64,000 nt of DNA from an uncultured Pseudomonadota bacterium (lineage in GTDB: Bacteria; Pseudomonadota; Gammaproteobacteria; Ga0077536). The notes below the pieces were generated by a model. It did not search any database and had not been told where the DNA came from. It saw nothing but the letters and a program-made list of their open reading frames with translations. A program made the translations under genes and the position numbers. The stretch is from positions 28,428-92,427 of the forward strand of contig CACJXQ010000004.1 in assembly GCA_902597385.1 (NCBI GenBank), written 5' to 3'. This document shows, one piece after another, positions 36,979 through 45,871 of the stretch; position 1 is the stretch's first letter, and each line of letters starts with the position of its first letter.

Positions 36979-37431
36979 ATGATTAGTGTAAACGGTATGG
37001 CTCATATCGTAATAAATGTAAGTGAATGGGACGTCTGTAAACCATTCTATAAAAAGATAATGCCTTTTTTAGGATTAGAGCAAGTTTTCGACGGAGACGA
37101 GTATATTTATTTTGTTGGTGGCCGGACCGCAGTAGGAGTAAATAAATGTCAGTCAGAGTATGAAAATGAACGGTTTGTACAACAAAAGATTGGATTACAT
37201 CACTTCTGTTTACGTGGTAAATCCAAAGAAGATATCGACCGTATTTACAATTATCTGCTGCAGATTGAAGCTAAGGTGGTAGAGAAGCCAAGAGCTGGCG
37301 AATGGGCGCCCGGTTATTATTTCGTGCTTTTTGAAGATCCAATAGGAACTCGGATAGAGGTCAATTATGTACCAGGAAAAGGTGTGCTAGAGACCGGTGT
37401 GGGATTCACGCCGGGCGAGCATTACAAATAG
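36979..37431 (+). CDS. VOC-family (glyoxalase-like) protein
   Basis: A 150-residue vicinal-oxygen-chelate fold protein. One metal ligand is expected near the start (GMAHIVINVSEW, His at residue 8), a second in HHFCLRGKSKED and a third in the acidic end GTRIEVNYVPGKG (Glu). The spacing fits one VOC unit of two beta-alpha-beta3 halves. Family roles include glyoxalase, dioxygenase, methylmalonyl-CoA epimerase and antibiotic binding. It has a GGGAGG site and lies 47 bases before the biotin carboxylase, so it may work on a substrate or product of that enzyme. Confidence 0.83.
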   Translation: MISVNGMAHIVINVSEWDVCKPFYKKIMPFLGLEQVFDGDEYIYFVGGRTAVGVNKCQSEYENERFVQQKIGLHHFCLRGKSKEDIDRIYNYLLQIEAKVVEKPRAGEWAPGYYFVLFEDPIGTRIEVNYVPGKGVLETGVGFTPGEHYK

Positions 37432-37478
37432 TTACGAGAATAAAAAAATAGACAGTCGAATGCAGAGGAGAGCAAGAA

Positions 37479-38825
37479 GTGAAATCGGTACTGGTTGCTA
37501 ATCGAGGGGAAATAGCGGTAAGAATTATTAAAACGTTAAAAGCTCTAGGTATCCATTCCGTTCAGGTATTTAGTGAGGCTGATGAACAATCTTTAGCTGT
37601 TAGATTGGCTGATGAGTCCATTAGAATCGGACCGCCTCAGGCTGCGAAGTCTTATTTAGATAAAGATAAAATTCTCGAGGTAGCTCTTGCTAAAGATGTC
37701 GATGCTATTCATCCGGGATACGGTTTCTTGTCGGAAAATGCGGAGTTTGCTAGAGCAGTCGAAGAATCAGGAATTAAGTTTTTGGGGCCGGCTTCTCAGA
37801 CGATAGAGATGCTGGGAGACAAGGTAGAAGCTAGAAAATTGGCAGTAAAAGCTGGAGTGCCTGTAGTACCTGGCACAAGGGGGGCAATTCCTGATTGGAA
37901 GTCGGCATTATCGGCTGCAGAAGAGATTGGATTCCCGGTTATGATAAAGGCCGCTGCAGGCGGCGGAGGTCGAGGGATAAGGATCGCGCAAAACCCAGCA
38001 ATGCTCGAAGAGTTACTGACTATATCAGCGTCGGAGGCAAAGGCTGCTTTTGGAGATGGTACCCTCTACCTAGAAAAGTTGATTCTAAATGCACGTCATA
38101 TAGAAGTTCAATTCATGGGGGACGGAGAAAATTACGTCCATTGCTACGAGCGAGAGTGTTCCACTCAACGAAGGCGCCAAAAAGTTTGGGAGGAAGCTCC
38201 TGCGATTGGGATATCTGAAGAAATAAAGAAAGAGATGTGTGAGGCAGCGCTAGCTTTAGCAAAGTCGGCTAGGTATGTTGGGGTGGGAACTGTGGAGTTT
38301 CTTTATGATTCTGACACGAAAGATTTCTATTTCATCGAGGTAAATACTCGTATTCAAGTTGAGCACCCAGTCACCGAACTGATTACAAATCTCGATATAG
38401 TAAAAATAATGCTTGAAATTGCCGAGAATGAAACCCTGCCTTTAACACAAGGTGACATTAAAAAAGTGGGTCATGCAATTGAATGTAGAATAAATGCAGA
38501 AGATCCATTTAACCAATTCTTCCCCTCTCCCGGTAACGTGGAGGTATTTCGGCCGCCGATTGGCGAGGGAGTAAGGTTCGATGGAATGCTTTATGAGGGA
38601 TATTCAGTGCCACCTTACTATGATTCCCTTTTGGGAAAACTCATTGTTTGGGGGCAAACGAGAGAAATAGCTTTGGCACGTATGGAGAAAGCGCTTAATG
38701 CTTTTGAAATTCAAGGCATAAAAACAACTATCCCTTTGCACTTAAACCTGCTAAAAACTAAAGAAATTAAAGAAGGTACGTTCGACATAAAATTCCTGGA
38801 GGAATATTTGTCCCGCGAATCATGA
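37479..38825 (+). CDS. Biotin carboxylase subunit (AccC-like) of a carboxylase
   Basis: A 448-residue ATP-grasp biotin carboxylase that carboxylates biotin with ATP and bicarbonate. Features: VLVANRGEIAVRIIKTLKAL, SYLDKDKILEVA, AIHPGYGFLSENAEFA, the glycine-rich loop IKAAAGGGGRGIRIA, ECSTQRRRQKVWEEAP, and the catalytic region YFIEVNTRIQVEHPVTE. It ends at residue 448 without any carrier (BCCP) domain. Its start is a GTG with a GAGGAGAG site. It is followed by two carboxyltransferase-type genes and not by accB, so it is probably not the acetyl-CoA carboxylase AccC but the ATP part of a separate enzyme. Confidence 0.92.
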   Translation: MKSVLVANRGEIAVRIIKTLKALGIHSVQVFSEADEQSLAVRLADESIRIGPPQAAKSYLDKDKILEVALAKDVDAIHPGYGFLSENAEFARAVEESGIKFLGPASQTIEMLGDKVEARKLAVKAGVPVVPGTRGAIPDWKSALSAAEEIGFPVMIKAAAGGGGRGIRIAQNPAMLEELLTISASEAKAAFGDGTLYLEKLILNARHIEVQFMGDGENYVHCYERECSTQRRRQKVWEEAPAIGISEEIKKEMCEAALALAKSARYVGVGTVEFLYDSDTKDFYFIEVNTRIQVEHPVTELITNLDIVKIMLEIAENETLPLTQGDIKKVGHAIECRINAEDPFNQFFPSPGNVEVFRPPIGEGVRFDGMLYEGYSVPPYYDSLLGKLIVWGQTREIALARMEKALNAFEIQGIKTTIPLHLNLLKTKEIKEGTFDIKFLEEYLSRES

Positions 38826-38841
38826 TGGGAGTAAATGACTG

Positions 38842-39726
38842 ATGATTGAAAATTCAACCCGATTCTCCTTTGGAGGAGACGAACACTTACTGTGCGAATG
38901 TTCCGAAGAAATGTCTCTCCAATCTTTTTTTAAAAGTTTAAGTGCTACTACCAGAATCAAACAGCTAGGAATTCCAGGTGTGGTCGAAGTTTGTGGCGGA
39001 AATGCAGCGTATTTGGTTCGTTTTAATCCTGATGAAATTCATCCCGATGATTTGCTTGAGAGAATTAAAGAAATAGATGAGGAGGCCGCAAAAGCTGAGC
39101 CCGTCGTGGAGACTCGCATAACGGAAATTCCGGTTTATTATCAAGATCCTTGGACTGCTGAGACGATGAAACAATTTCGTGATCGTCATCAAACACCGGA
39201 ATCTACTGACCTTGAGTATGCTGCTGAGATCAACGGCTTTCATTCAGTTGGCGAGTTCATCAAAGCCCATCATGAGTCTCCTTGGTTTGTCTCGCAGGTG
39301 GGTTTTGTGTGCGGAGTCCCTTGGTTGTATCAAATGGTTGATATAGAACGCCAGATACAGGTCCCTAAGTATGTTCGACCCAGGACAGACACTCCCAGAC
39401 ATACCATTGGTCATGGAGGTTGTTTTGCGGCTATTTATGCAGTTCGTGGTGCCGGAGGATATCAAATGTTCGGCATCACTCCTATGCCTATTTTTGAGCC
39501 TAACGAGCCTACAACCTACTTTGAAGGATCGATGGTCTTTTCAAAGCCTGGCGACATTGTCAAATTCAGACCAATAGAAAGGGCCGAGTATGATGAGATA
39601 GTGAAGCTTAGCGAGGAGGGAAAGTACAATCCTCCTATAAAGGAAGTAATATTTGATTTACGGGAATTTAATAAAAACACTGACGAGTATAACAAGGGAT
39701 TAGTGGAGAAGCTGTATGACATTTAA
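38842..39726 (+). CDS. Carboxyltransferase subunit 1, AHS1/KipI/PxpB family, urea-carboxylase-like
   Basis: A 294-residue protein of the allophanate-hydrolase-subunit-1/KipI family. The conserved end HTIGHGGCFAAIYAVRGAGG followed by MFGITPMPIFEP is clear. It is about 70 residues longer than E. coli PxpB, and the extra block EIPVYYQDPWTAETMKQFRD with AEINGFHSVGEFIKAHHESP resembles the corresponding part of the carboxyltransferase domain of urea carboxylase rather than PxpB. This, and the biotin carboxylase 16 bases upstream, favour a biotin-dependent carboxylase over a 5-oxoprolinase. No PxpA gene is nearby. Its last 11 bases overlap the next gene. Confidence 0.83.
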   Translation: MIENSTRFSFGGDEHLLCECSEEMSLQSFFKSLSATTRIKQLGIPGVVEVCGGNAAYLVRFNPDEIHPDDLLERIKEIDEEAAKAEPVVETRITEIPVYYQDPWTAETMKQFRDRHQTPESTDLEYAAEINGFHSVGEFIKAHHESPWFVSQVGFVCGVPWLYQMVDIERQIQVPKYVRPRTDTPRHTIGHGGCFAAIYAVRGAGGYQMFGITPMPIFEPNEPTTYFEGSMVFSKPGDIVKFRPIERAEYDEIVKLSEEGKYNPPIKEVIFDLREFNKNTDEYNKGLVEKLYDI

Positions 39727-40696
39727 AGTTATCGAGGCAGGTATTTCCGTGAGCGTGCAGGATTTAGGAAGACCAGGCTACTATCAACTGGGAATCCCGC
39801 AGGGTGGTGCCATGGATAGGTTCTCATTATCAGTGGCAAACCTACTGGTGGGAAACAACGAAAATGCGGCTGGGCTTGAGGCTGCTTACATAGGGCCAAA
39901 ACTTCATTTTTCTTCCTCTACGATGATTGCTGTTACTGGAGGCGATGCGCCGGTATTTGTGGATGGAGTTGAACATGAGTGTTGGCGACCAATAGAAATC
40001 AAAGCGGGCCAAGTGTTGGAGTTTGGCTTTATTAAAAATGGAGCGAGACTCTATTTGGCCTTCGCAGGAGGTATCAATGTGCCAGAAGTGTTGGGGAGCC
40101 GGTCGACCTACACAGTAGGAATTCTTGGCGGACTTGAAGGACGCGTTTTGAAATCGGGTGATGTCTTGGAGACTTTCCAGTCTGAATCGCAAGTTACCAT
40201 CAGAGATGTTTCTATTCCAGAAGCAATGCGGCCTCAAATTACTCAGGTCACTTCTTTGAAAGTCTTGCCCGGATTATATTGGCACAGGTTAACTGAGGCC
40301 GCGGGTGAGAAATTTTTTGCTGACGAATGGGCAGTTGGGACGGAAGCGGATAGGATGGGTTACAGATTTACTGGGGGTCGTCCAATGGAATTCGTCGAAA
40401 GAACCCCCCCATTCGGTGCTGGTGCGGACCCCTCTAACATCGTAGATAGCGCCTATCCCTATGGTTCTATTCAGGTCCCCGCTGGACAAGAGCCCATAGT
40501 CTTACACAGAGATGCAGTTTCAGCCGGTGGTTACTTTCAGATAGGAACGGTAATTTCAGCCGACATGGATCTGATAGGGCAGCTGCAGCCAAACAAAAAA
40601 GTGCAATTTATAAAAGTGTCCATGGATGAGGCTCTAAAGGCACGGTCAGTTTACCAAGCAAAGATGGCGCAAGTCCGAGAGACATTGAACCGTTAA
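39716..40696 (+). CDS. Carboxyltransferase subunit 2, AHS2/KipA/PxpC family, urea-carboxylase-like
   Basis: A 326-residue AHS2/KipA-type protein, partner of the preceding gene. Signatures: VQDLGRPGYYQLGIPQGGAMDRF, SVANLLVGNNENAAGLEAAY, MIAVTGGDAPVFV, YLAFAGGINVPEVLGSRSTY, and EADRMGYRFTGG followed later by GSIQVPAGQEPIVLHRD. In urea carboxylase the same two domains are fused and form the carboxyltransferase centre. It ends without a biotin-carrier sequence (no A/V-M-K-M). The start ATG lies inside the previous gene, giving translational coupling. Its stop overlaps the convergent phosphodiesterase gene by 4 bases. Confidence 0.85.
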   Translation: MTFKVIEAGISVSVQDLGRPGYYQLGIPQGGAMDRFSLSVANLLVGNNENAAGLEAAYIGPKLHFSSSTMIAVTGGDAPVFVDGVEHECWRPIEIKAGQVLEFGFIKNGARLYLAFAGGINVPEVLGSRSTYTVGILGGLEGRVLKSGDVLETFQSESQVTIRDVSIPEAMRPQITQVTSLKVLPGLYWHRLTEAAGEKFFADEWAVGTEADRMGYRFTGGRPMEFVERTPPFGAGADPSNIVDSAYPYGSIQVPAGQEPIVLHRDAVSAGGYFQIGTVISADMDLIGQLQPNKKVQFIKVSMDEALKARSVYQAKMAQVRETLNR

Positions 40697-41892
40697 TTTG
40701 AGGGTCCAGATACAAACAACGGCACATTGATTTCAGATACGCTTCGGCCACCGTGTACCCCTAATAGGGAAGGGGCTATTTCGTTGGGTAAGGGGTCGTA
40801 GATCGCGTAGTTTTCTTTCATGAATAAGACAAAGTCACCAACTCTGTCTTTTAAAAAATTACTGGGTGTCCCGGTGCCTAGCCAGTTGCTTGAGATGAAT
40901 TTTTCTGACTCTTCTATTTCTATGGCTTCATTTAAATTATCTTTGATATAAGCGGTAAATCTTTTTCTAGCTTTTTCTTTTACGTAAGCATACGCTGTTC
41001 GTGGTTCTCCACACAGAGGCAATGAAAGCATTCGTTTCATTTCGGGATGATCGGTCAAATAAATTCTCCTTTCAGGAGGGCTATGAATGAAACCGTGATC
41101 AGCGGTTGTGATCAACATAGTGTCGCTAGCTTCTGCCAGTTTAAAAAGGGCTGATAATAACTTGCTCACTTTTTCATATTCGACCTTTGTCTCTAAACTG
41201 TAGGGTCCAAAGTGATGAGCAGTCGAGTCAATAGTGGGGATGTATCCATAAAGATAACTGGAATCTGTATTTCCACAAACAAACCCTTTGATGAGAGAAC
41301 TGAATTCTTCGTAACTTTTGTAGGACTGCCTGATTGCTCCTTGCCCCATAGACCGGCTAAAAGCAGAGTCTGAGATCTCAGCGGGCTGTATCACGGTGCT
41401 TTCAGTTCCCAGCCGTTTGGTTAAGGACTCCGAGTTCGTTAGGGTCAACGGGTCCAAGCCATACTCCACTAAATCTTCCTTTTTTGCCCTAGAAATAAAC
41501 GGCAATATGGTGGCAACATCTGATATTTCAGGAAGATACATATACCATCCAGTGATCCCATGTTGCTTAGGTGCGGATCCGGTCAGGAAGGTGCTGATGG
41601 CAGATGCAGTGGTAGAGGGGTAGACGGAGGTGAGTGTTCCTACATGCCAAGTGCTAAGTGCTTTCTTATGATCTAAAATATCGTATAAATCTTGTCCTAA
41701 ACCATCGACGACAATAAGGGCGACACGTTTTGCTTTCTTTGACTGTTTGATTGGAAAGATATCAAGTTCACCATAAGCGCCTGCACCTGGATTTTTACTT
41801 GGGTTTAACGTTTGGATTATCGACTGCATCAGATTTACAATCGATCCGTTTTGATAGTTAGGTTTGCCCGTTAGAAGATTTTCCTGAACCAT
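40693..41892 (-). CDS. Alkaline-phosphatase-superfamily protein (nucleotide pyrophosphatase/phosphodiesterase-like)
   Basis: A 399-residue protein of the type I phosphodiesterase/nucleotide pyrophosphatase fold. The first metal ligand is Asp63 in VALIVVDGLGQDLYD; the nucleophile region is SVYPSTTASAISTFLTGSAP; the other ligands are in TIDSTAHHFGPYS and TTADHGFIHSPPE. There is no signal peptide, so it should be cytosolic, unlike most alkaline phosphatases. It begins 6 bases after the stop of the selO gene and is probably co-transcribed. The substrate (nucleotide, sugar phosphate or other phosphodiester) is not predictable. Confidence 0.86.
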   Translation of the reverse strand: MVQENLLTGKPNYQNGSIVNLMQSIIQTLNPSKNPGAGAYGELDIFPIKQSKKAKRVALIVVDGLGQDLYDILDHKKALSTWHVGTLTSVYPSTTASAISTFLTGSAPKQHGITGWYMYLPEISDVATILPFISRAKKEDLVEYGLDPLTLTNSESLTKRLGTESTVIQPAEISDSAFSRSMGQGAIRQSYKSYEEFSSLIKGFVCGNTDSSYLYGYIPTIDSTAHHFGPYSLETKVEYEKVSKLLSALFKLAEASDTMLITTADHGFIHSPPERRIYLTDHPEMKRMLSLPLCGEPRTAYAYVKEKARKRFTAYIKDNLNEAIEIEESEKFISSNWLGTGTPSNFLKDRVGDFVLFMKENYAIYDPLPNEIAPSLLGVHGGRSVSEINVPLFVSGPSN

Positions 41893-41898
41893 TTAGGA

Positions 41899-43503
41899 TT
41901 AAGAGCTGCACGACAACATGGAACAGCCAGGCTTATTTTTTGCCCACTCTGGTCGCTGCAAGGTAAATTTCTGATCTGGATCAATATTTTCAGAAAATGG
42001 AGTTTTCAAGATGTCTAGTAATTCGTTCAGGGTGGAATAATTTCCCTCGCTTGCTTCGTCTATGGCAATCTGTGTTACATAGTTTCGAAGTATAAATTTA
42101 GGATTAACCGAATTCATGAGCTGTTCTCGCTCCCTTTGATTGGTCATCTCCCTAGAGATCCGCTCATGATAGCGCTGTAACCAATCTTCAAGTAATGACT
42201 TGTAGTTCTCATTACCTTTTACGGAACCGTAAAATGCTGGTTCTAGCGTTTTGCAGGCTTCTGAAAAAGCCGGAGTTTTCTCAGAGAGTTTAATTTTTGC
42301 AAGTAGACGAAAAAACAACGTCCAATCCGTTTCAGTAGCTTGTAGGACTGATAGCATTCCTTCAAACAACGTCTTATCGTCTTTTTCGACTTTTGTTAAT
42401 CCGATCTTTTTTCCTAATTCCGCATACCATTTTTTCGAATAGGTATTCCTATAAAGCTCTAAACCAGATTGTAGAGCCTCTTCATTTGGAAATACTGTAT
42501 ATAGGGCATTCGCTAGTTGAACCAAGTTCCACAGAGCAATGTCTGGTTGTCGGCCATAGCAGTAGCGTTTCCCCTGAGCGTCGGTTGTGTTTGGAGTCCA
42601 CATAGGATCATAACCATCCAGCCAGCCATAAGGCCCAAAATCAATAGTTAATCCTGATATCGACATATTGTCAGTATTCATCACGCCATGAACGAATCCG
42701 TATCGCATCCAGTCACAAACGAGAATTGCAGTCTTTTCACATACATCATGAAACCAGGCAGAGTATAGGTCTGCTTGATGTTCAGTACGTTTGGCAAAGC
42801 TTTCCCAAATCGAACCGAAATGATGTTCGATAGTATAGTTAATAAGACGTTTCAGTAAATCCTTATCGCCCCGCTCAGCAACAATTTCAAAATTCCCAAA
42901 ACGTATGAAATTTGGAGCCACTCTGCAAACAACCGCGCCTGGCTCTAGTCTAGCATTGCCGTCGTAGAACATATCTCTCAGAACCTCTTCGCCAGTTGAT
43001 ACCAGACTAAGGGCTCTCGTTGTTGGCACTCCTAGATGGAACATGGCTTCGCTGCAAAGAAATTCTCTGATTGAAGAACGTAAAACTGCTAATCCGTCCG
43101 CGCCTCTGGAGTAAGGTGTTTCACCAGACCCCTTAAGCTGTAGAGCCCAGCTTTCTCCACTGGAATTTTTCAGTTCTCCTAAATTTATAGCTCGGCCATC
43201 GCCCAATTGGCCGGCCCAGTTGCCAAATTGGTGTCCTCCGTAACACATCGCGTAAGGTTGACCCCCATCTGAGATTTTGTTGCCAGAAAAAATCTCCAAG
43301 AAAGACTTGCTGTTACAGAACTCATTCTGGAAATCCAATAAATTAGCCACTTCAGGAGAGTAGGCTAAAAGGGTTGGATTCTTAGTCTTTTTAGGCAGTG
43401 CTATGGAATAACAAGCTCCAGTCACCTCTCTTCGGTAATTTTCTTTTATCGGGTCAGCAGGTAGTGAGTCAACGAAGTTGCTTTCGAGGCGGAGGTTTTG
43501 CAT
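41899..43503 (-). CDS. selO: Protein adenylyltransferase SelO (YdiU)
   Basis: A 534-residue SelO pseudokinase, which transfers AMP from ATP to Ser, Thr and Tyr of target proteins, often linked to oxidative stress. Landmarks are MCYGGHQFGNWAGQLGDGRA, LGELKNSSGESWALQLKGSG, ETPYSRGADGLAVLRSSIRE, PTTRALSLVSTG and VHGVMNTDNMSISGLTIDFG, which supplies the metal-binding Asn and Asp. The C-terminus is C-S-M-L-S-C-S-S; in animal SelO the corresponding end holds the selenocysteine, in most bacteria Cys. The start is an ATG. Its downstream neighbour is a phosphodiesterase-like gene at 6 bases. Confidence 0.95.
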   Translation of the reverse strand: MQNLRLESNFVDSLPADPIKENYRREVTGACYSIALPKKTKNPTLLAYSPEVANLLDFQNEFCNSKSFLEIFSGNKISDGGQPYAMCYGGHQFGNWAGQLGDGRAINLGELKNSSGESWALQLKGSGETPYSRGADGLAVLRSSIREFLCSEAMFHLGVPTTRALSLVSTGEEVLRDMFYDGNARLEPGAVVCRVAPNFIRFGNFEIVAERGDKDLLKRLINYTIEHHFGSIWESFAKRTEHQADLYSAWFHDVCEKTAILVCDWMRYGFVHGVMNTDNMSISGLTIDFGPYGWLDGYDPMWTPNTTDAQGKRYCYGRQPDIALWNLVQLANALYTVFPNEEALQSGLELYRNTYSKKWYAELGKKIGLTKVEKDDKTLFEGMLSVLQATETDWTLFFRLLAKIKLSEKTPAFSEACKTLEPAFYGSVKGNENYKSLLEDWLQRYHERISREMTNQREREQLMNSVNPKFILRNYVTQIAIDEASEGNYSTLNELLDILKTPFSENIDPDQKFTLQRPEWAKNKPGCSMLSCSS

Positions 43504-43734
43504 TAACTGACTCGTTCACTTGAAATTGGATGATTTGTCGATATTACCCCAATGAGGGCTAATTTTCACCTCTCACCGTTTGAGTAAAGCATAAATTTTT
43601 TATTTGATGAAAGTGGGGATAATAACCTGTGGACAACTGACTTAAAGTGAGGTTTGCCATTGGCGTCCTTCTCTAAGTTTTTCTATACTAGCTCAGGGGG
43701 GAAGTATTCAACCTTAAAGAGAGGGAACCTAACA

Positions 43735-45834
43735 ATGTTGAACGAAAGGAAGAGTTTATTTGTTTCATCTTTGTTCGTATTTTTTTCCGCGTCTGTCTTT
43801 GGCGTGGGAGAAACGACAGTAGACGATGCAACGTTAAGCGTAATGGGGAATGGTAAGAACTGGGCTGCCTTCGGGAGAAACTACAGTGAGCAACGCTATA
43901 GTCCTTTGACAAAAGTTAACACTGAGTCGGTTAAAGGTCTTGGATTAGATTGGTATATGGACCTCCCCGATGATAGGTCTCTGACGGGCACCCCGCTTGT
44001 GGTTGATGGAGTGATCTACTTCACTGGAAGTTATTCAAAAACCCGAGCAGTAGATGCTAAAACTGGCGAACTTATTTGGGAATATGACCCGGAGTCGATC
44101 AAGCATGCTGGTGACAGGCTTAAAGTAATGTGGGACCAAAATAAGGGTTTGGCAATATGGAAGGATAAGGTCATCATTTCTACTATAGACGGAAGATTGG
44201 TTGGCTTAGATAAAGCCACCGGGGAAGAAGTTTGGGAGACTATGACCGTTGATCCCAGGAAGGCCTATTATATAACCGGTGCACCCAAAATTTTTAAGGA
44301 TAAGGTTATCATTGGTAATGGAGGTACAGAACAAGAGGCTGCGAGAGGATATGTGACGGCCTACCATACTGACACAGGAGAAATGGCTTGGAGATTTTGG
44401 GTGGTGCCTGGAAATCCAGCCGATGGGTTCGAGAGTAATGCAATGGAAATGGCCGCTAAAACTTGGACGGGCGAATGGTGGAAGATGGGTGGTGGCGGTA
44501 ATACGTGGCACGGGATTACCTATGATCCAGAATTCGATCAAGTCTTGGTAGGGACTGGAAATGGTTCTCCGTGGAATCAAAAGATCCGATCGCCAGGCGG
44601 GGGAGATAACTTATTCCTTTGCTCAATCGTGGCTCTAGATGCTGATACCGGGGCTTATAAATGGCACTATCAAACAACTCCCGGAGAGACTTGGGACTAT
44701 AATTCAAACATGGATATAGTCCTCGCCGATTTAAAATTCGGCAAGCAGACTATCAAGGCTTTGATGCATGCACCTAAAAATGGGTTTTTCTATGTGATAA
44801 ATAGAGAAAATGGAGAGCTGCTGTCCGCGGAGAAAATTGGTAAAGTGACTTGGGCTTCTCACGTCGATCTAAAAACGGGTAGGCCCGTCGAAGTAGAAGG
44901 TTCAAGGTATGAAGATGGTGAGGAGTTGGTGTGGCCTAGCGCATTTGGTGTGCACAACTGGCATGCCATGTCTTACAACCCAGATACTGGGCTGGTTTAC
45001 CTTCCTACCATAGAGATGCCCGCATTGTTCAAAGATTCGGAAATAGATTTAAAAGCCTGGCGTTCTCCATCTTTTAGGGTAAGTACCGGTATCGAATTCA
45101 ACAAGGAAGATGCCGCAGCTGATGCGGGAGCAGCTTATCTTATGGCTTGGGACCCGCTCAAGCATGAAGTTCGTTGGAAACATTTACAACCACCGCAATG
45201 GAATGCGGGCACCATGACGACTGCGGGCAATTTGGTATTCCAAGGTAGGGCAGACGGCCGTTTTGCAGCCTATCATGCAGAGTCCGGAGAGGAGCTCTGG
45301 GCGGTAGAATTAGGCCTAGGTATTTCGGCACCTCCTGTTACATATACTGTCGACGGAAAACAGTATATCTCTCTCTTGGTCGGCTGGGGCGGGGCAGGTC
45401 AAATAGTCGGTAGTTTAGCGGCCCAACACGGTTGGAAGCACAAAGTGCACACGAGACGTCTTTTTACTTTTTCGTTGGACGGTAAAACCGAGATTCCAAG
45501 CTCACCTCCGCCCGCATATGCGAAGCCTGTGGACGTCAAAGATTTCATTTTAGATGAAAGGAAAGTAGCTCAAGGTAAACAGCTCTATAGTGAATCCTGC
45601 AGTCTTTGTCATGGCGGGGGAGGTGTTTCAGGTGGCATGGCTACTGACTTGAGAGAATCACCGATGGTGCTGACTAAAGAATCCTTCAAGGCTGTCCTGG
45701 TTGACGGCGCTTCCATTCAAAAGGGGATGCCTCGCTTTAAAGATTATGGTGAAGAAGAGCTGACAAGCCTGATGCACTATATAAGAGAGCGGGCGCGGTA
45801 TTCGATAAATAATCCCAGCCCTCTACATTTTTGA
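43735..45834 (+). CDS. PQQ-dependent quinohemoprotein alcohol dehydrogenase with C-terminal heme c domain
   Basis: A secreted dehydrogenase of the methanol/ethanol family. The frame opens at a TTG at 43654, but the ATG at 43735 has a GAGGG site and starts a good signal peptide (KSLFVSSLFVFFSASVFGVG), giving 699 residues. The beta-propeller shows W-motifs such as ATGEEVWE, AKTGELIWEYDPE and HYQTTPGETWDYNS (catalytic Asp region). A cytochrome c domain has CSLCH at 622-626 and a Met near 665 (GMPRF) as likely second heme ligand. The vicinal Cys pair of the PQQ site is not found: the aligned place reads VMWDQNKGLAIW. No PQQ synthesis gene is near. Electrons go to a periplasmic cytochrome chain. 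Confidence 0.92.
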   Translation: MLNERKSLFVSSLFVFFSASVFGVGETTVDDATLSVMGNGKNWAAFGRNYSEQRYSPLTKVNTESVKGLGLDWYMDLPDDRSLTGTPLVVDGVIYFTGSYSKTRAVDAKTGELIWEYDPESIKHAGDRLKVMWDQNKGLAIWKDKVIISTIDGRLVGLDKATGEEVWETMTVDPRKAYYITGAPKIFKDKVIIGNGGTEQEAARGYVTAYHTDTGEMAWRFWVVPGNPADGFESNAMEMAAKTWTGEWWKMGGGGNTWHGITYDPEFDQVLVGTGNGSPWNQKIRSPGGGDNLFLCSIVALDADTGAYKWHYQTTPGETWDYNSNMDIVLADLKFGKQTIKALMHAPKNGFFYVINRENGELLSAEKIGKVTWASHVDLKTGRPVEVEGSRYEDGEELVWPSAFGVHNWHAMSYNPDTGLVYLPTIEMPALFKDSEIDLKAWRSPSFRVSTGIEFNKEDAAADAGAAYLMAWDPLKHEVRWKHLQPPQWNAGTMTTAGNLVFQGRADGRFAAYHAESGEELWAVELGLGISAPPVTYTVDGKQYISLLVGWGGAGQIVGSLAAQHGWKHKVHTRRLFTFSLDGKTEIPSSPPPAYAKPVDVKDFILDERKVAQGKQLYSESCSLCHGGGGVSGGMATDLRESPMVLTKESFKAVLVDGASIQKGMPRFKDYGEEELTSLMHYIRERARYSINNPSPLHF

Positions 45835-45871
45835 ATACTTTAGCTAGATTAAGGTAACGAAAGGAGAGACG

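Noticed and set aside
37479..38825. Annotation as the housekeeping acetyl-CoA carboxylase accC.
   Set aside because: No accB lies next to it and it is fused in an operon with AHS1/AHS2 genes, so a separate carboxylase is more likely.
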